NCBI RefSeq assembly: GCF_030486595.1
Contig: NZ_JAUJZH010000019.1
Location: 62,001 to 126,000, forward strand
DNA length: 64,000 bases
DNA from: Variovorax ginsengisoli
Lineage (GTDB): Bacteria > Pseudomonadota > Gammaproteobacteria > Burkholderiales > Burkholderiaceae_C
Direction of reading: 5' to 3'
Position 1 is the stretch's first letter; each line of letters opens with the position of its first letter. Below are positions 36,083 through 44,644 of this stretch, piece after piece. The notes under the pieces were generated by a model. It was given only the letters and a program-made list of their open reading frames with translations, was not told the DNA's origin and did not search any database. The position numbers and the translations under genes were made by a program.

Positions 36083-37453
36083 ATGAACGACCTGTCGGTC
36101 ATCGACCGCTTCCTGGACGTCTTCTCGCGCTACATCGACTCGGGCTTCGGCCTGCTGGGCGGCGAGGTGGGGTTCCTGACAGCCACGCTGGTCGCGATAG
36201 ACATGACGCTGGCAGGCCTCTTCTGGGCGATGAGCAACGCCAGCGGCGGCAGTGGCGACGACGTGATCGGCAAGCTGATCAAGAAGGTGCTGTACGTCGG
36301 CGCCTTCGCCTTCATCCTGAATAACTTCAACAGCTTGTCGGGGATCGTGTTCCGGTCGTTCGCCGGACTGGGGCTGGTGGCGTCGGGCTCGTCGATGACC
36401 CAGGGCCAGTTGCTGCAGCCGGGCCGGCTGGCGCGCGTGGGCGTGGAGGCCGGCGCGCCGATCATGAAGCAGATCAGCGACCTGACGGGCTTTCCGGAGG
36501 TGTTCGCGAACCTTGATGTCATCACCGTGCTGTTCCTGGCCTGGCTGGTGCTGATCGTGAGCTTCTTCGTGCTCGCGGTGCAGCTGTTCGTGACGCTGAT
36601 CGAGTTCAAGCTGACCACGCTCGCAGGCTTCGTGCTCGTGCCGTTCGCGCTCTGGAACAAGACGGCGTTCCTGGCCGAACGGGTGCTGGGCAACGTGGTG
36701 TCTTCGGGCATCAAGGTGCTGGTGCTGGCCGTGATCGTGGGCATCGGCACAGGCCTGTTCGCCGAGTTCACAGTGCCGCCGGGCGCCGAGCCCTCCATCG
36801 ACCATGCGCTGGTCATCATGCTGGCCGCGCTGGCGATGCTGGGTCTGGGGATCTTCGGGCCGGGCATTGCGACGGGTCTGGTGTCTGGCGCACCCCAGCT
36901 CGGAGCGGGTGCGGCGGCGGGGACGGCGCTGGGTGCCGCCGGCTTGGCCGTGGCCGGCGGTGCTGCTGTGGCAGGTGCGGGTTCTGCGGTGGCCGCTGGC
37001 GCTCGCATGGCGCCGGGTGCCGCGCGATCAGCCATCGGCGGCGGCGCAAGCGCCGCGCGCTCTGCAACGGCCGTGGCCAGCGGGGCGAAATCCGCCTACC
37101 AAGCCGGCGCTGCAGCATCGGGCGCCAGCGGCATGCGCGCGGCCGGTGCAGGCCTTGCCAACGTCGCGCGCAGTGGTACCAGCGCCGTGGGCCAGCGCGT
37201 CGCGTCCGGCGCCAAAGCCGTCAAAGACGGGGTGGCGAGCTTCGTTGCCGATGCGGCTGCGCCTGCCGCTGCCAAGCCCGCGGCCGATGGGTCCGAAGCC
37301 CATGCGCCAACTGCTGAGCCCGCGTGGGCCAAGCAGATGCGCCGCAAACAGCAGATGACGCATGCGGCGACGACGGCTGCGCACACATTGCGTTCGGGCG
37401 ATGCCGGAGGAAGTGGCGCCAGCCCGAGCCTGCATGACAGCTCGAATACCTGA
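36083..37453 (+). CDS. trbL: conjugal transfer protein TrbL (VirB6-like)
   Basis: 456 aa. Several membrane segments lie in the first 280 residues (for example VITVLFLAWLVLIVSFFVLAVQLFVTLI and LVIMLAALAMLGLGIFGPGIATG), followed by a long Ala/Gly-rich low-complexity tail. This is the VirB6/TrbL inner-membrane channel layout. It lies 3 bp after the EexN-like gene. Confidence 0.92.
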   Translation: MNDLSVIDRFLDVFSRYIDSGFGLLGGEVGFLTATLVAIDMTLAGLFWAMSNASGGSGDDVIGKLIKKVLYVGAFAFILNNFNSLSGIVFRSFAGLGLVASGSSMTQGQLLQPGRLARVGVEAGAPIMKQISDLTGFPEVFANLDVITVLFLAWLVLIVSFFVLAVQLFVTLIEFKLTTLAGFVLVPFALWNKTAFLAERVLGNVVSSGIKVLVLAVIVGIGTGLFAEFTVPPGAEPSIDHALVIMLAALAMLGLGIFGPGIATGLVSGAPQLGAGAAAGTALGAAGLAVAGGAAVAGAGSAVAAGARMAPGAARSAIGGGASAARSATAVASGAKSAYQAGAAASGASGMRAAGAGLANVARSGTSAVGQRVASGAKAVKDGVASFVADAAAPAAAKPAADGSEAHAPTAEPAWAKQMRRKQQMTHAATTAAHTLRSGDAGGSGASPSLHDSSNT

Positions 37454-37475
37454 CTCAAATTCATAGGAGATCCAG

Positions 37476-38189
37476 ATGCGGTTCAAACGACCCCAGGTGC
37501 GGTACTCGGCGACGCCCGAACCCGTCACCCCCTACCAGGCCGCCGCGCAGGTCTGGGACCAGCGCATCGGCAGCGCGCGCGTTCAGGCGAAGAACTGGAG
37601 GCTGATGGCTTTCGGTTGCCTGTCCCTCGCGCTGCTGATGGCCGGCGGCCTCGTGTGGCGTTCGGCCCAGTCCATCGTGACGCCATTCGTCGTCGAGGTG
37701 GACAACGCCGGTCAGGTGCGTGCTGTGGGCGAGGCGGCCACGCCCTACAAGCCCAACGACGCGCAGATCGCGCACCACTTGGCGCGCTTCGTCACCGACG
37801 TGCGTTCGCTGTCTATCGACCCGATCGTGGTGCGGCAGAACTGGCTCGAGGCCTACGAGTACACGACGGACCGTGGAGCGGCCACCTTGAACGACTACGC
37901 GCGAGCGAACGATCCGTTCTCGCGCATTGGGCAAAGCTCGGTGGCCGTGGAGGTGACGAGCGTTGTGCGAGCCAGCGACACGTCTTTCCAGGTGCGCTGG
38001 ATCGAGCGCAGCTTCGCGAACGGCTCGCCCTCTGGCATGGAGCGCTGGACGGCCGTGCTGGCCGTCGTGCTGCAGCCGCCGCGCACCGAGCAGCGGCTGC
38101 GCAAGAACCCACTGGGCATCTATGTCAACGGGCTGTCCTGGAGCCGTGAACTCGAATCCACCGATGCAATGAAAGGAACAAAGCCGTGA
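37476..38189 (+). CDS. trbF: conjugal transfer protein TrbF (VirB8-like)
   Basis: 237 aa with a short cytoplasmic N-terminus (NPYQAAAQVWDQRIG-like), one membrane segment (LMAFGCLSLALLMAGGLVW) and a periplasmic VirB8-fold domain (FVTDVRSLSIDPIVVRQNWLEAYEYTT, FQVRWIERSF). Bitopic scaffold of the inner-membrane complex. GTGA overlap with trbG. Confidence 0.92.
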   Translation: MRFKRPQVRYSATPEPVTPYQAAAQVWDQRIGSARVQAKNWRLMAFGCLSLALLMAGGLVWRSAQSIVTPFVVEVDNAGQVRAVGEAATPYKPNDAQIAHHLARFVTDVRSLSIDPIVVRQNWLEAYEYTTDRGAATLNDYARANDPFSRIGQSSVAVEVTSVVRASDTSFQVRWIERSFANGSPSGMERWTAVLAVVLQPPRTEQRLRKNPLGIYVNGLSWSRELESTDAMKGTKP

Positions 38190-39208
38190 ACACGCATCTC
38201 CGTAAATCCGTACTGCCATTGATCTTGCTGGTCCTCGCTGGCTGCGCCACGCAGGGCAAGGCCCCGCCCACGATCTCGCTGGACGAGCCCGTTGCCGTTG
38301 CCGCGCAGCCGCTACCGGATCCACCGAAGCCCATCGAAGTGGTTGAGATGCCGAAGCCCTTGCCGCTGCCCGAGCAGATGAAAGCGCTGCCAAGCGACTC
38401 CGACGCGAAGCTGACACCGGAACCCGCGGACGAAAAGCTCCGCGTTTCCCGTGCCAACCTGGAGGCCCGCATCGCACCGACGCGCGAGGGCTATGTCAAT
38501 GCGATCCAGGTCTGGCCCTACGCTGACGGCGCGCTGTATCAGGTCTACACCAGTCCGGGACGCGTCACCGTCATTGCCCTGCAGCAGGGCGAGGAGCTGG
38601 TGACGGTTTCGGCCGGCGACACGGTGCGCTGGATCGTGGGGGATACAGCCAGCGGGTCAGGTGTGACGCTGCGCGTGAACATCCTGGTCAAGCCCACGCG
38701 CATTGGCTTGAAGACCAACCTGGTGGTGACGACGAACCGTCGCACCTACCTGCTCGAACTCTCGTCGACGCCGCAGGCCTGGATGGCCTCTGTGTCCTGG
38801 GACTACCCGAAGGACCGGATGCAGGCCCTGCAGAAGCAGGCGCAGCAAGCCCAGGCCAGCGCGCCGGTGGAAACCGGCATGACGCTCGAGCAGATCAGAT
38901 TTCGCTACGCCGTCAGTGGCGACAGTCCGCCGTGGAAGCCGCTGCGCGCCTTCGACGATGGCGAGCGCGTCTACATCCAGTTCCCAGGCGGCATCACCCA
39001 AGGTGAGTTGCCGCCGCTATTCGTGATCGGGCCGCAAGGCGATGGGCAACTGGTGAACTACCGCTTCCGTTCGCCGTACTACGTGGTGGACCGCCTGTTC
39101 GGCGCGGCCGAACTGCGGCTGGGCGGCGACAAGGCGCAGGTGGTGCGCATCGAGCGCACCGATGGTGTCAGTGCGGGCGCTGGAACAGGCGCAAACCGGA
39201 GGAACTGA
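38186..39208 (+). CDS. trbG: conjugal transfer protein TrbG (VirB9-like)
   Basis: 340 aa from a GTG overlapping the trbF stop. N-terminal lipoprotein-like signal (LILLVLAGCATQ), a Pro-rich linker, and the VirB9 domain with YVNAIQVWPYADGALYQVYTSPGRVTVIALQQGE and a late DGERVYIQFPGGI. Outer-membrane core-complex component. Confidence 0.92.
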   Translation: MNTHLRKSVLPLILLVLAGCATQGKAPPTISLDEPVAVAAQPLPDPPKPIEVVEMPKPLPLPEQMKALPSDSDAKLTPEPADEKLRVSRANLEARIAPTREGYVNAIQVWPYADGALYQVYTSPGRVTVIALQQGEELVTVSAGDTVRWIVGDTASGSGVTLRVNILVKPTRIGLKTNLVVTTNRRTYLLELSSTPQAWMASVSWDYPKDRMQALQKQAQQAQASAPVETGMTLEQIRFRYAVSGDSPPWKPLRAFDDGERVYIQFPGGITQGELPPLFVIGPQGDGQLVNYRFRSPYYVVDRLFGAAELRLGGDKAQVVRIERTDGVSAGAGTGANRRN

Positions 39209-39210
39209 GC

Positions 39211-40497
39211 ATGGCGACGTCCGACATGCCCGATACGGCGCCGGCCGCAGCCCCGAAGGTCGAACCCGAATCCGTGGCCTTGCGCGCTTCGCCGCGCCCC
39301 GTCACGCGCCTGAACCGCCGCATGCTGGCCGTCGGTGCCGGCGTCCTGGCCGCTGCCGTGCTCGGCGGCACCCTGTGGTCGCTGCAGCCGAACAAGCGCG
39401 AGCGCAATCTGGCCACCGAGCTGTTCAACGTCGATCGCGTCTCTCGCGCCGAGAACCTGGACCGGTTGCCCAGGGACTATGCGGGAATCCCGCCGGCATT
39501 GAAGCCGGCGCCCCCCGTGTTGGGCGAGCCGCTGCCGGGGGATCTAGGGCCTGCCATCGTCAAGGCGCAGCAGCCGATGGAAACTCGACCGCCGGGTGGT
39601 GGCGTGGATCCGGCGCAGGCCGAGCGTCTGGCGGCCGAAGAGGCGGCGCGGTCCTCGGTTTTTTTCCGAAGCGGCGGCAGCAACGCTGGGCCGAAGCCGG
39701 GCGCCGCACAGGCCGCCGCTGACCCTTCGGCGCTCGCTTCAGGCAATCAGCCGTTTAACCCGATGGGGACCACTGCCACCGCAGCGCAGCACTCCGATCC
39801 GACGGCTGTGCAGAACCGGCAGGATCAGAAGGAGGCGTTCATCGCAAAGGCAAGCGACTCATCCACGCGCAATCCCGGGAGCTTGCAGTTGCCGGCGTCG
39901 CCCTACGAGGTGATGGCAGGCACGATCATCCCGGCGGCGCTGGTGACCGGGATCAACTCCGACCTGCCTGGCCAGGTGATCGCCAACGTGTCGGAAGCGG
40001 TCTACGACACTGCCACGGGCCGCCATCTACTGATTCCGCAGGGCTCGCGCCTGATCGGCCGCTACGACAGCCAGGTAGCCTTCGGTCAGCGGCGCGTGCT
40101 GCTGGTATGGACACGGCTGATCCTGCCGGACACATCGTCGGTTGCGCTCGACCGTCTGCCCGGCATCGACCCTGCCGGCTACGCCGGGCTGGAGGATGGC
40201 GTCGATTGGCATTGGGACCGCATCCTGGCCGGCGCTGCGTTGTCCACCCTGCTAGGGATCGGCGCGGAGCTGGCGGCGCCGGAGAACCGCACCGATGGCA
40301 ACCGAATCGTCGTTGCGGGACGTGAGAGCGCGCAGGACACGGTGAACCAAGTCGGGCAGGAGATCACGAAGCGCAACATGAGCATCCAGCCGACGCTGAC
40401 GATCCGGCCGGGCTTCCCGATGCGGGTGATGGTGAGCAAGGACTTGGTGCTGCGGCCGTATCAGCCGCTGTTCTTCCAGCGGGGAGCGTCGCAATGA
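39211..40497 (+). CDS. trbI: conjugal transfer protein TrbI (VirB10-like)
   Basis: 428 aa. One N-terminal membrane segment (MLAVGAGVLAAAVLGGTLW), a long Pro-rich periplasmic linker and the conserved VirB10 C-domain (VMAGTIIPAALVTGINSDLPGQVIANVSEAVYD, LIPQGSRLIGRYDSQVAFGQRRVLLVWTRL). Spans both membranes in the core complex. ATGA overlap with the DUF2274 gene. Confidence 0.93.
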   Translation: MATSDMPDTAPAAAPKVEPESVALRASPRPVTRLNRRMLAVGAGVLAAAVLGGTLWSLQPNKRERNLATELFNVDRVSRAENLDRLPRDYAGIPPALKPAPPVLGEPLPGDLGPAIVKAQQPMETRPPGGGVDPAQAERLAAEEAARSSVFFRSGGSNAGPKPGAAQAAADPSALASGNQPFNPMGTTATAAQHSDPTAVQNRQDQKEAFIAKASDSSTRNPGSLQLPASPYEVMAGTIIPAALVTGINSDLPGQVIANVSEAVYDTATGRHLLIPQGSRLIGRYDSQVAFGQRRVLLVWTRLILPDTSSVALDRLPGIDPAGYAGLEDGVDWHWDRILAGAALSTLLGIGAELAAPENRTDGNRIVVAGRESAQDTVNQVGQEITKRNMSIQPTLTIRPGFPMRVMVSKDLVLRPYQPLFFQRGASQ

Positions 40498-40733
40498 GCG
40501 GAGCAAAGCTCCGTCTAGGCCCATTGCCAAAGTCAACGACCGTGAAGGTCGTGGTGACATTGCCTGCCGATTTGAAGGACATGTTGGACCGGTATGCCGC
40601 CCAACATTCCCAGGCATATGGCGAGTCGGTAGATGCGGTCTCCCTTATCCCGCACATGTTGATGCACTTTATGGCTCGCGATCGCGCTTTCAAGGGCCGC
40701 GTCCAGTTGGCACGGCCGTCTAGCCGCTCGTAG
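40494..40733 (+). CDS. DUF2274 family protein
   Basis: 79 aa. The sequence LRLGPLPKSTTVKVVVTLPADLKDMLDRYAAQHSQAYGE is typical of the small DUF2274 proteins that close trbI-type operons. Its beta-strand plus helix pattern is RHH-like, so DNA binding is possible. It overlaps trbI by 4 bp and is the last gene of the transfer operon. Confidence 0.85.
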   Translation: MSGAKLRLGPLPKSTTVKVVVTLPADLKDMLDRYAAQHSQAYGESVDAVSLIPHMLMHFMARDRAFKGRVQLARPSSRS

Positions 40734-40843
40734 CGTTGGATTGAACCTCCGCATAGGCACGTCGCCGGTTCGCCCTCCTTTTTCAGGGAAAATTGCTGAC
40801 TGAAGGTATGACACGCCATCGTGGCGTCCGCATGGGGTCAACG

Positions 40844-42112
40844 ATGACAAAAAAGAATGTTGCTGTGATAGGTGGAGGTGCGAAGGCTGCCGCCTTGGCC
40901 GCAAAGGCATATGCACTCCGAAAGCAGGGCGTAGCCGATATCGGCGTGACGATCTTTGAGCAGGATGTGATCGGTGCCAACTGGAATGGCCGCGCGGGCT
41001 ACACAGATGGTGCTCAGCGACTTTGTACGCCGGCAGAGCGGGACCTAGGCTTCCCCTACACAACGATCCTCGGTGAGCCGGTTGCTTCCTTCACGCTGAA
41101 GGAGTTCTCCTGGGCTACCTTTCTTGGCTCAAAGCGGCCTTCGTATCGGGACTGGGTGGATGGGGGCAGACGCCCGCCCACGCACGAGGACTTTGCCGCC
41201 TATCTTGACTGGAGTGTCAAGAAGTCTGACGCGAGCGTCGTAAAAGCGAGTGTTGGGCGGCTTTCGGAGAAGGGCGAACAATGGAGGATCTTGTCGAAAA
41301 CTCCAGGCGGCGGTTGGTCCGCTGCCTCAGACACCCTGTTTGATGGTGTTGTCGTGACGGGGCCAGGTCCGGCGCGGGGGATCAGCAAATCCGGATCCAG
41401 TGGTCGAATCTTCAACGGCATCGACTTTTGGCAGCGGACCGGCGAGATACGAAAGCTTCTTCCCGCGTCTCGCAAAGATGGCCAGATAGCAATCATCGGA
41501 GCTGGCGGCACGGCGGCCGCAGTCCTCGCGTGGCTCTGCAAGAACGGGCATCGTGACCGGGAGATTTTCATCATCGCCGATCAAGGGGCGTTGTACACAC
41601 GGGGCGACAGCGTATTCGAAAACAGGCTGTTCAGCGACGATGAAGCTTGGAATTCTCTTTCTCCGTCAAGCAAGAGAGAATTCTTTGATCGACTCAATCG
41701 GGGCGTGGTTTGGGGCACAGTGATGAACGAGGTTGCCACTGCTTCGCGCGTCCGCTTTCAAAACGGGCGTGCTACCCGGGTCACGCCGCAATCTACGCAC
41801 GTTGAGGTCGCCGTACGTCGGGGGGACACGATTCCAGTCCTTCTGAGACCGGAACTGTTGATTGATGCGGCCGGTTTCGATTCTTGGTGGTTCCTGAACC
41901 TGCTCACGGGCGTCCCGCCTGCGATGAAGCGGTCCGACGTCTACAGGGATGCACTGCGCGATGGACTCAATGAGTCGCTGGAGTTCCAAGGAGCACCTTG
42001 GACATTTCCGCGGCTGCATGCCCCGATGCTCTCGAGCACCCAGGGACCAGGCTATGGGAACCTGATGGCTCTTGGCGCGATGTCCGACCTTATTCTCAGA
42101 TCGTACCTGTGA
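40844..42112 (+). CDS. two-dinucleotide-fold flavoprotein, SidA/FMO-like, unknown function
   Basis: 422 aa from the ATG at 40844 (GGGGT 6 nt upstream); in-frame ATGs at 40793 and 40832 are alternatives. It has a FAD-type Rossmann start (VAVIGGGAKAAALAAKA), NWNGRAGYTDGAQRLCTPAERDLGFPY near residue 50, and a second NADP-type motif (IAIIGAGGTAAAV) near residue 215, plus a late AAGFDSWW. This is the architecture of N-hydroxylating or FMO-type monooxygenases, but no siderophore genes are near. Lower GC than the trb operon before it. It lies just upstream of an RHH gene and an orphan, and may act with them. Confidence 0.7.
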   Translation: MTKKNVAVIGGGAKAAALAAKAYALRKQGVADIGVTIFEQDVIGANWNGRAGYTDGAQRLCTPAERDLGFPYTTILGEPVASFTLKEFSWATFLGSKRPSYRDWVDGGRRPPTHEDFAAYLDWSVKKSDASVVKASVGRLSEKGEQWRILSKTPGGGWSAASDTLFDGVVVTGPGPARGISKSGSSGRIFNGIDFWQRTGEIRKLLPASRKDGQIAIIGAGGTAAAVLAWLCKNGHRDREIFIIADQGALYTRGDSVFENRLFSDDEAWNSLSPSSKREFFDRLNRGVVWGTVMNEVATASRVRFQNGRATRVTPQSTHVEVAVRRGDTIPVLLRPELLIDAAGFDSWWFLNLLTGVPPAMKRSDVYRDALRDGLNESLEFQGAPWTFPRLHAPMLSSTQGPGYGNLMALGAMSDLILRSYL

Positions 42113-42135
42113 CTTGACTTTTCCGTGCCTATCGT

Positions 42136-42155
42136 GTACATATGTACATATGTAC
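42136..42155. promoter_or_regulatory. perfect 20-bp palindrome, RHH operator candidate
   Basis: Overlapping GTACATATGTAC units form a fully symmetric 20-bp palindrome 15 bp before the RHH gene ATG and after the flavoprotein stop. The position is that of an autoregulatory operator for two adjacent RHH dimers. Confidence 0.6.
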
Positions 42156-42170
42156 GCTTGGAGGTTGTAA

Positions 42171-42401
42171 ATGGGTATTTCTAACATGGTGCTGCGCACC
42201 GTTTACATCAGTCCCACCATAGATGATGAGCTTCGCGATCAGGCATTCAAGCTGCACACTAGTAAAAATGATCTGATCCGCAAGTACATCGAACTGGGGA
42301 TGGCTGCCAACAAGCAAAAAAAACCTTCAGTAGTAGGTGCGGCTGTCGGCCATAAGCCTGTAGCGGCCAAGAAGGCGAAGCTAAAGGCCGCGCCAAAGTA
42401 G
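42171..42401 (+). CDS. ribbon-helix-helix-like small protein with Lys-rich tail
   Basis: 76 aa, with GGAGG 9 bp before the ATG. The N-terminal half (LRTVYISPTIDDELRDQAFKLHTSKNDLIRKYIELGMAA) fits a beta-strand plus two helices of MetJ/Arc-type RHH proteins. The C-terminal 25 residues are Lys/Ala-rich (AAKKAKLKAAPK), as in nucleic-acid-binding tails. A perfect palindrome precedes it. Autoregulation is inferred; an antitoxin role is one possibility. Confidence 0.65.
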   Translation: MGISNMVLRTVYISPTIDDELRDQAFKLHTSKNDLIRKYIELGMAANKQKKPSVVGAAVGHKPVAAKKAKLKAAPK

Positions 42402-42438
42402 ATCCCAAAGGGTCGATGAGATTTGCGGAGAAAGTTCT

Positions 42439-42807
42439 ATGCGTGTTGTCACTGAAATCGTTGCAGACGCTCTGAACACTCGATATGGCAGCCCAAGCGG
42501 GGCGGTCTTCGACATCGTTCAACAGCTTTCCGTGGACGGAAGGTTTGATGAGGTGGCGATGGTGCTCTCCAATTGGTTTGAGGGTGCCCCTCACGCCCGT
42601 CACTTCGTGCTTGCGAAGCTTCCGGCCATCATCGTCGAGCGGTACCTCCGAATACATGCGGGGATCTCATCTGATAGGTTTGTCCGGTGGCAGCTGCAGT
42701 CCTCGGCCGCGTCTGAGGCGATCAAGAATGCGGCTTGCTCCCGCGAGAGACTTCCGCTGGTTGTCTCCCAGGTGCTGACGCAAATTCGCGCGTTTGAAGT
42801 CCATTGA
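42439..42807 (+). CDS. hypothetical protein, orphan
   Basis: 122 aa, not recognised. A mostly helical sequence is predicted from its composition (VTEIVADALNTRYGSPSGAVFDIVQQLSVDGRFDEVAMVLSNWFEG, FVLAKLPAIIVERYLRIH). No signal peptide, membrane segment or catalytic motif is visible. It follows the RHH gene after 37 bp on the same strand and precedes a terminator-like hairpin, so it likely belongs to the flavoprotein/RHH unit. Confidence 0.6.
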   Translation: MRVVTEIVADALNTRYGSPSGAVFDIVQQLSVDGRFDEVAMVLSNWFEGAPHARHFVLAKLPAIIVERYLRIHAGISSDRFVRWQLQSSAASEAIKNAACSRERLPLVVSQVLTQIRAFEVH

Positions 42808-42987
42808 ATCGCCGACTCCGCTTCTAGTGCCTGGTCGGTCGGCAGCGGGCTATGGCGGGAATAGAATCGGGGTTCGAGGTCTGGTGTACCCCAAGGGGTG
42901 CCCCAAGAATCGAGGTAGTTCTGAAAGTGAGTGCTGGCGCGGGCTGCAGGTGTTTTTTCGATCCAGCCCCAGGCCACCATATTTATG

Positions 42988-43021
42988 CGCTCCAGCGCCC
43001 TTCAGGGCCCTGGGGCGTTTC
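42988..43021. terminator. convergent terminator hairpin
   Basis: The stem CGCTCCAGCGCCC / GGGCCCTGGGGCG (two imperfect pairs) has a TTCA loop, followed on the plus strand by GTTTCT. It lies between the orphan gene and the convergent abiEii gene. Confidence 0.6.
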
Positions 43022-43096
43022 TACAAGCGCGGCTTCTTCCTGACCTTGTGCAGGTCATGCCGCGCTTCGGCGCTGCGGAGCCGATGCAGGCGCGGG

Positions 43097-43942
43097 TCAG
43101 AAGACCCCGGCATTCCGAAATGCTTCTTGAAGCCGCATGACCACGGTTTGCAACGCGACTGGGTCCAGCCGGTTCTTTTTCAGAAATGCGGCCCATTGCA
43201 CCTGCTTGACGGCGTCGGCCGCGAAGGCCTTGTCCAGACCGGGTGGCATGGAAATGGGCAACGCCGTCACGCGACGCGCAAACGTCGCATCGATCGCACG
43301 GCGCAATTCTGTGGGGTCCAGAGTGCCCTCGGCCATCAAGGCATCGAGGTCGAAGTAGTCCTTCATCCGCGTGTTGACCATGCCCAGCAGGCAGATGGCA
43401 TGGAGCTTCTCGGCGACGACCGTGTATTTGGGATAGGCGCGCAATTGCGGTGCGGGCAGGTCTTCAAGCAGGACCGGGTAGATGACGGCTTCCGCTGTCG
43501 GCGTGACCGCGTCACCGAAACCAATGTCGACCTGCAACGCGATGCGGGCGCCATCGAGCGTTGCGCGGATGTCGATCCGGATACCGCCGTAGCCAGCTTC
43601 CTTGCGGATGTCCGCCCCCTTGATCGATCCGATGTCGAACAAGATGCCGTCGTCCGCCGCGATCCGACAGATCTCGCGAAACGCTGCAACAGCGGAGTCG
43701 ATGTCGGCAGGACCGAAGCCCAGAAGATCGACGTCTCGCGTCGGTCGGTGCGGATGGTCGTACCAGAGTGAGAACAGCAGCGCACCTTTGAGCAGGAAGT
43801 TGGGCGCGTGGGGAGAGATGGACAGCCGATACAGCAACCGTTCCAGCCCATAGTGCGTGAGGACGAGGTTGAAATCCTGCTTCGAGAAGTCCGCGATTTG
43901 CTTGAGGCGCGCTCGAACAGACGCGGCGACATTGCGACTCAT
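43097..43942 (-). CDS. abiEii: AbiEii/AbiGii-family nucleotidyltransferase toxin
   Basis: 281 aa. The nucleotidyltransferase core is visible: FLLKGALLFSLWY, TRDVDLLGFG with the D-x-D pair, and the later VVAEKLHAICLLG and RMKDYFDLDAL motifs of AbiEii. Known relatives block tRNA by adding pyrimidines to the 3' end or otherwise stall growth during phage infection. Its ATG overlaps the antitoxin stop (ATGA), the usual antitoxin-first order. Confidence 0.88.
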   Translation of the reverse strand: MSRNVAASVRARLKQIADFSKQDFNLVLTHYGLERLLYRLSISPHAPNFLLKGALLFSLWYDHPHRPTRDVDLLGFGPADIDSAVAAFREICRIAADDGILFDIGSIKGADIRKEAGYGGIRIDIRATLDGARIALQVDIGFGDAVTPTAEAVIYPVLLEDLPAPQLRAYPKYTVVAEKLHAICLLGMVNTRMKDYFDLDALMAEGTLDPTELRRAIDATFARRVTALPISMPPGLDKAFAADAVKQVQWAAFLKKNRLDPVALQTVVMRLQEAFRNAGVF

Positions 43943-44556
43943 AGGGTGACGCTTTCGAGATAGGGGCGCATCACATTGGCGACCCGATCGACGCTCGCGT
44001 AGTGCCAGAGCGCGTCCATGGTCAGCTTGCGCTGCGCCCAGCCGTCATGCAGTGCCTCGAGGGCCACGTCCAAGCCGATCTTGTTGCGGTACTTGAAGCA
44101 GTCGGCAACGGTCTTCGCCGCGTTGAAGACTGGAACCTGCACGCCGTCGATCAGCAGATGCTCCATGCCTTCGGTGAGCGCCGGACCGGACATGCGGATC
44201 GCGCGCAGGGCCGGCTGGTCGATGCGTGGGGCGGGCACGTTGGATGGAAGGGCCAGCCAAACCTCGGAGGGGGCTTGCGTACCGATCCCGTGCACGCGCA
44301 GTGCCGACAGCAGGCACACCACACCGCGCGGGACGCGCAGCGCAATCTCGGCCAAAGAGCGATGCTCGCTGATTGCACGCCCCGGCCGGCTGTAGACGCC
44401 GCGAGCGACGCGTTCGAGCTTGCCGGCGCCCACCAGGCGGCTGAGGGCGATCGTCGGCAACCCGTGCTCGCGCAGTTCGCGTGCCCGCAGCAGCGGGTGC
44501 TCAGCTGCCAGCGCGAGGATGGCGTCTTCCTGGGTGCTTTGGGAGTGGCTGGCCAT
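43939..44556 (-). CDS. abiEi: AbiEi-family antitoxin/transcriptional repressor
   Basis: 205 aa from the ATG at 44556. The N-terminal winged HTH (ILALAAEHPLLRARELREHGLPTIALSRLVGAGKLERVARGVYSRP) and C-terminal antitoxin domain (GVQVPVFNAAKTVADCFKYRNKIGLDVALEAL) match AbiEi. It neutralises and represses the abiE operon. The upstream DNA (44,570-44,605) is very AT-rich with GTTG...CAAC and TATATA symmetry, a likely promoter with AbiEi sites. Confidence 0.87.
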   Translation of the reverse strand: MASHSQSTQEDAILALAAEHPLLRARELREHGLPTIALSRLVGAGKLERVARGVYSRPGRAISEHRSLAEIALRVPRGVVCLLSALRVHGIGTQAPSEVWLALPSNVPAPRIDQPALRAIRMSGPALTEGMEHLLIDGVQVPVFNAAKTVADCFKYRNKIGLDVALEALHDGWAQRKLTMDALWHYASVDRVANVMRPYLESVTL

Positions 44557-44644
44557 GTCGCAGTATGTTGCTTTTTTTATATAAAAATCAACAATTGCAT
44601 ATATAACAGAACATCGCGGTTGGGTCGACCGGAGGAGGCGCCTG

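Noticed and set aside
35246..36805. 519-codon minus-strand frame opposite trbJ-eexN-trbL
   Set aside because: His/Arg/Gln-rich antisense artefact of the trb genes.
42840..42910. Possible tRNA-end or attachment-site-like sequence (GGTTCGAGG) after the orphan gene
   Set aside because: No cloverleaf could be formed and no second copy was noticed; insufficient to call an attachment site.
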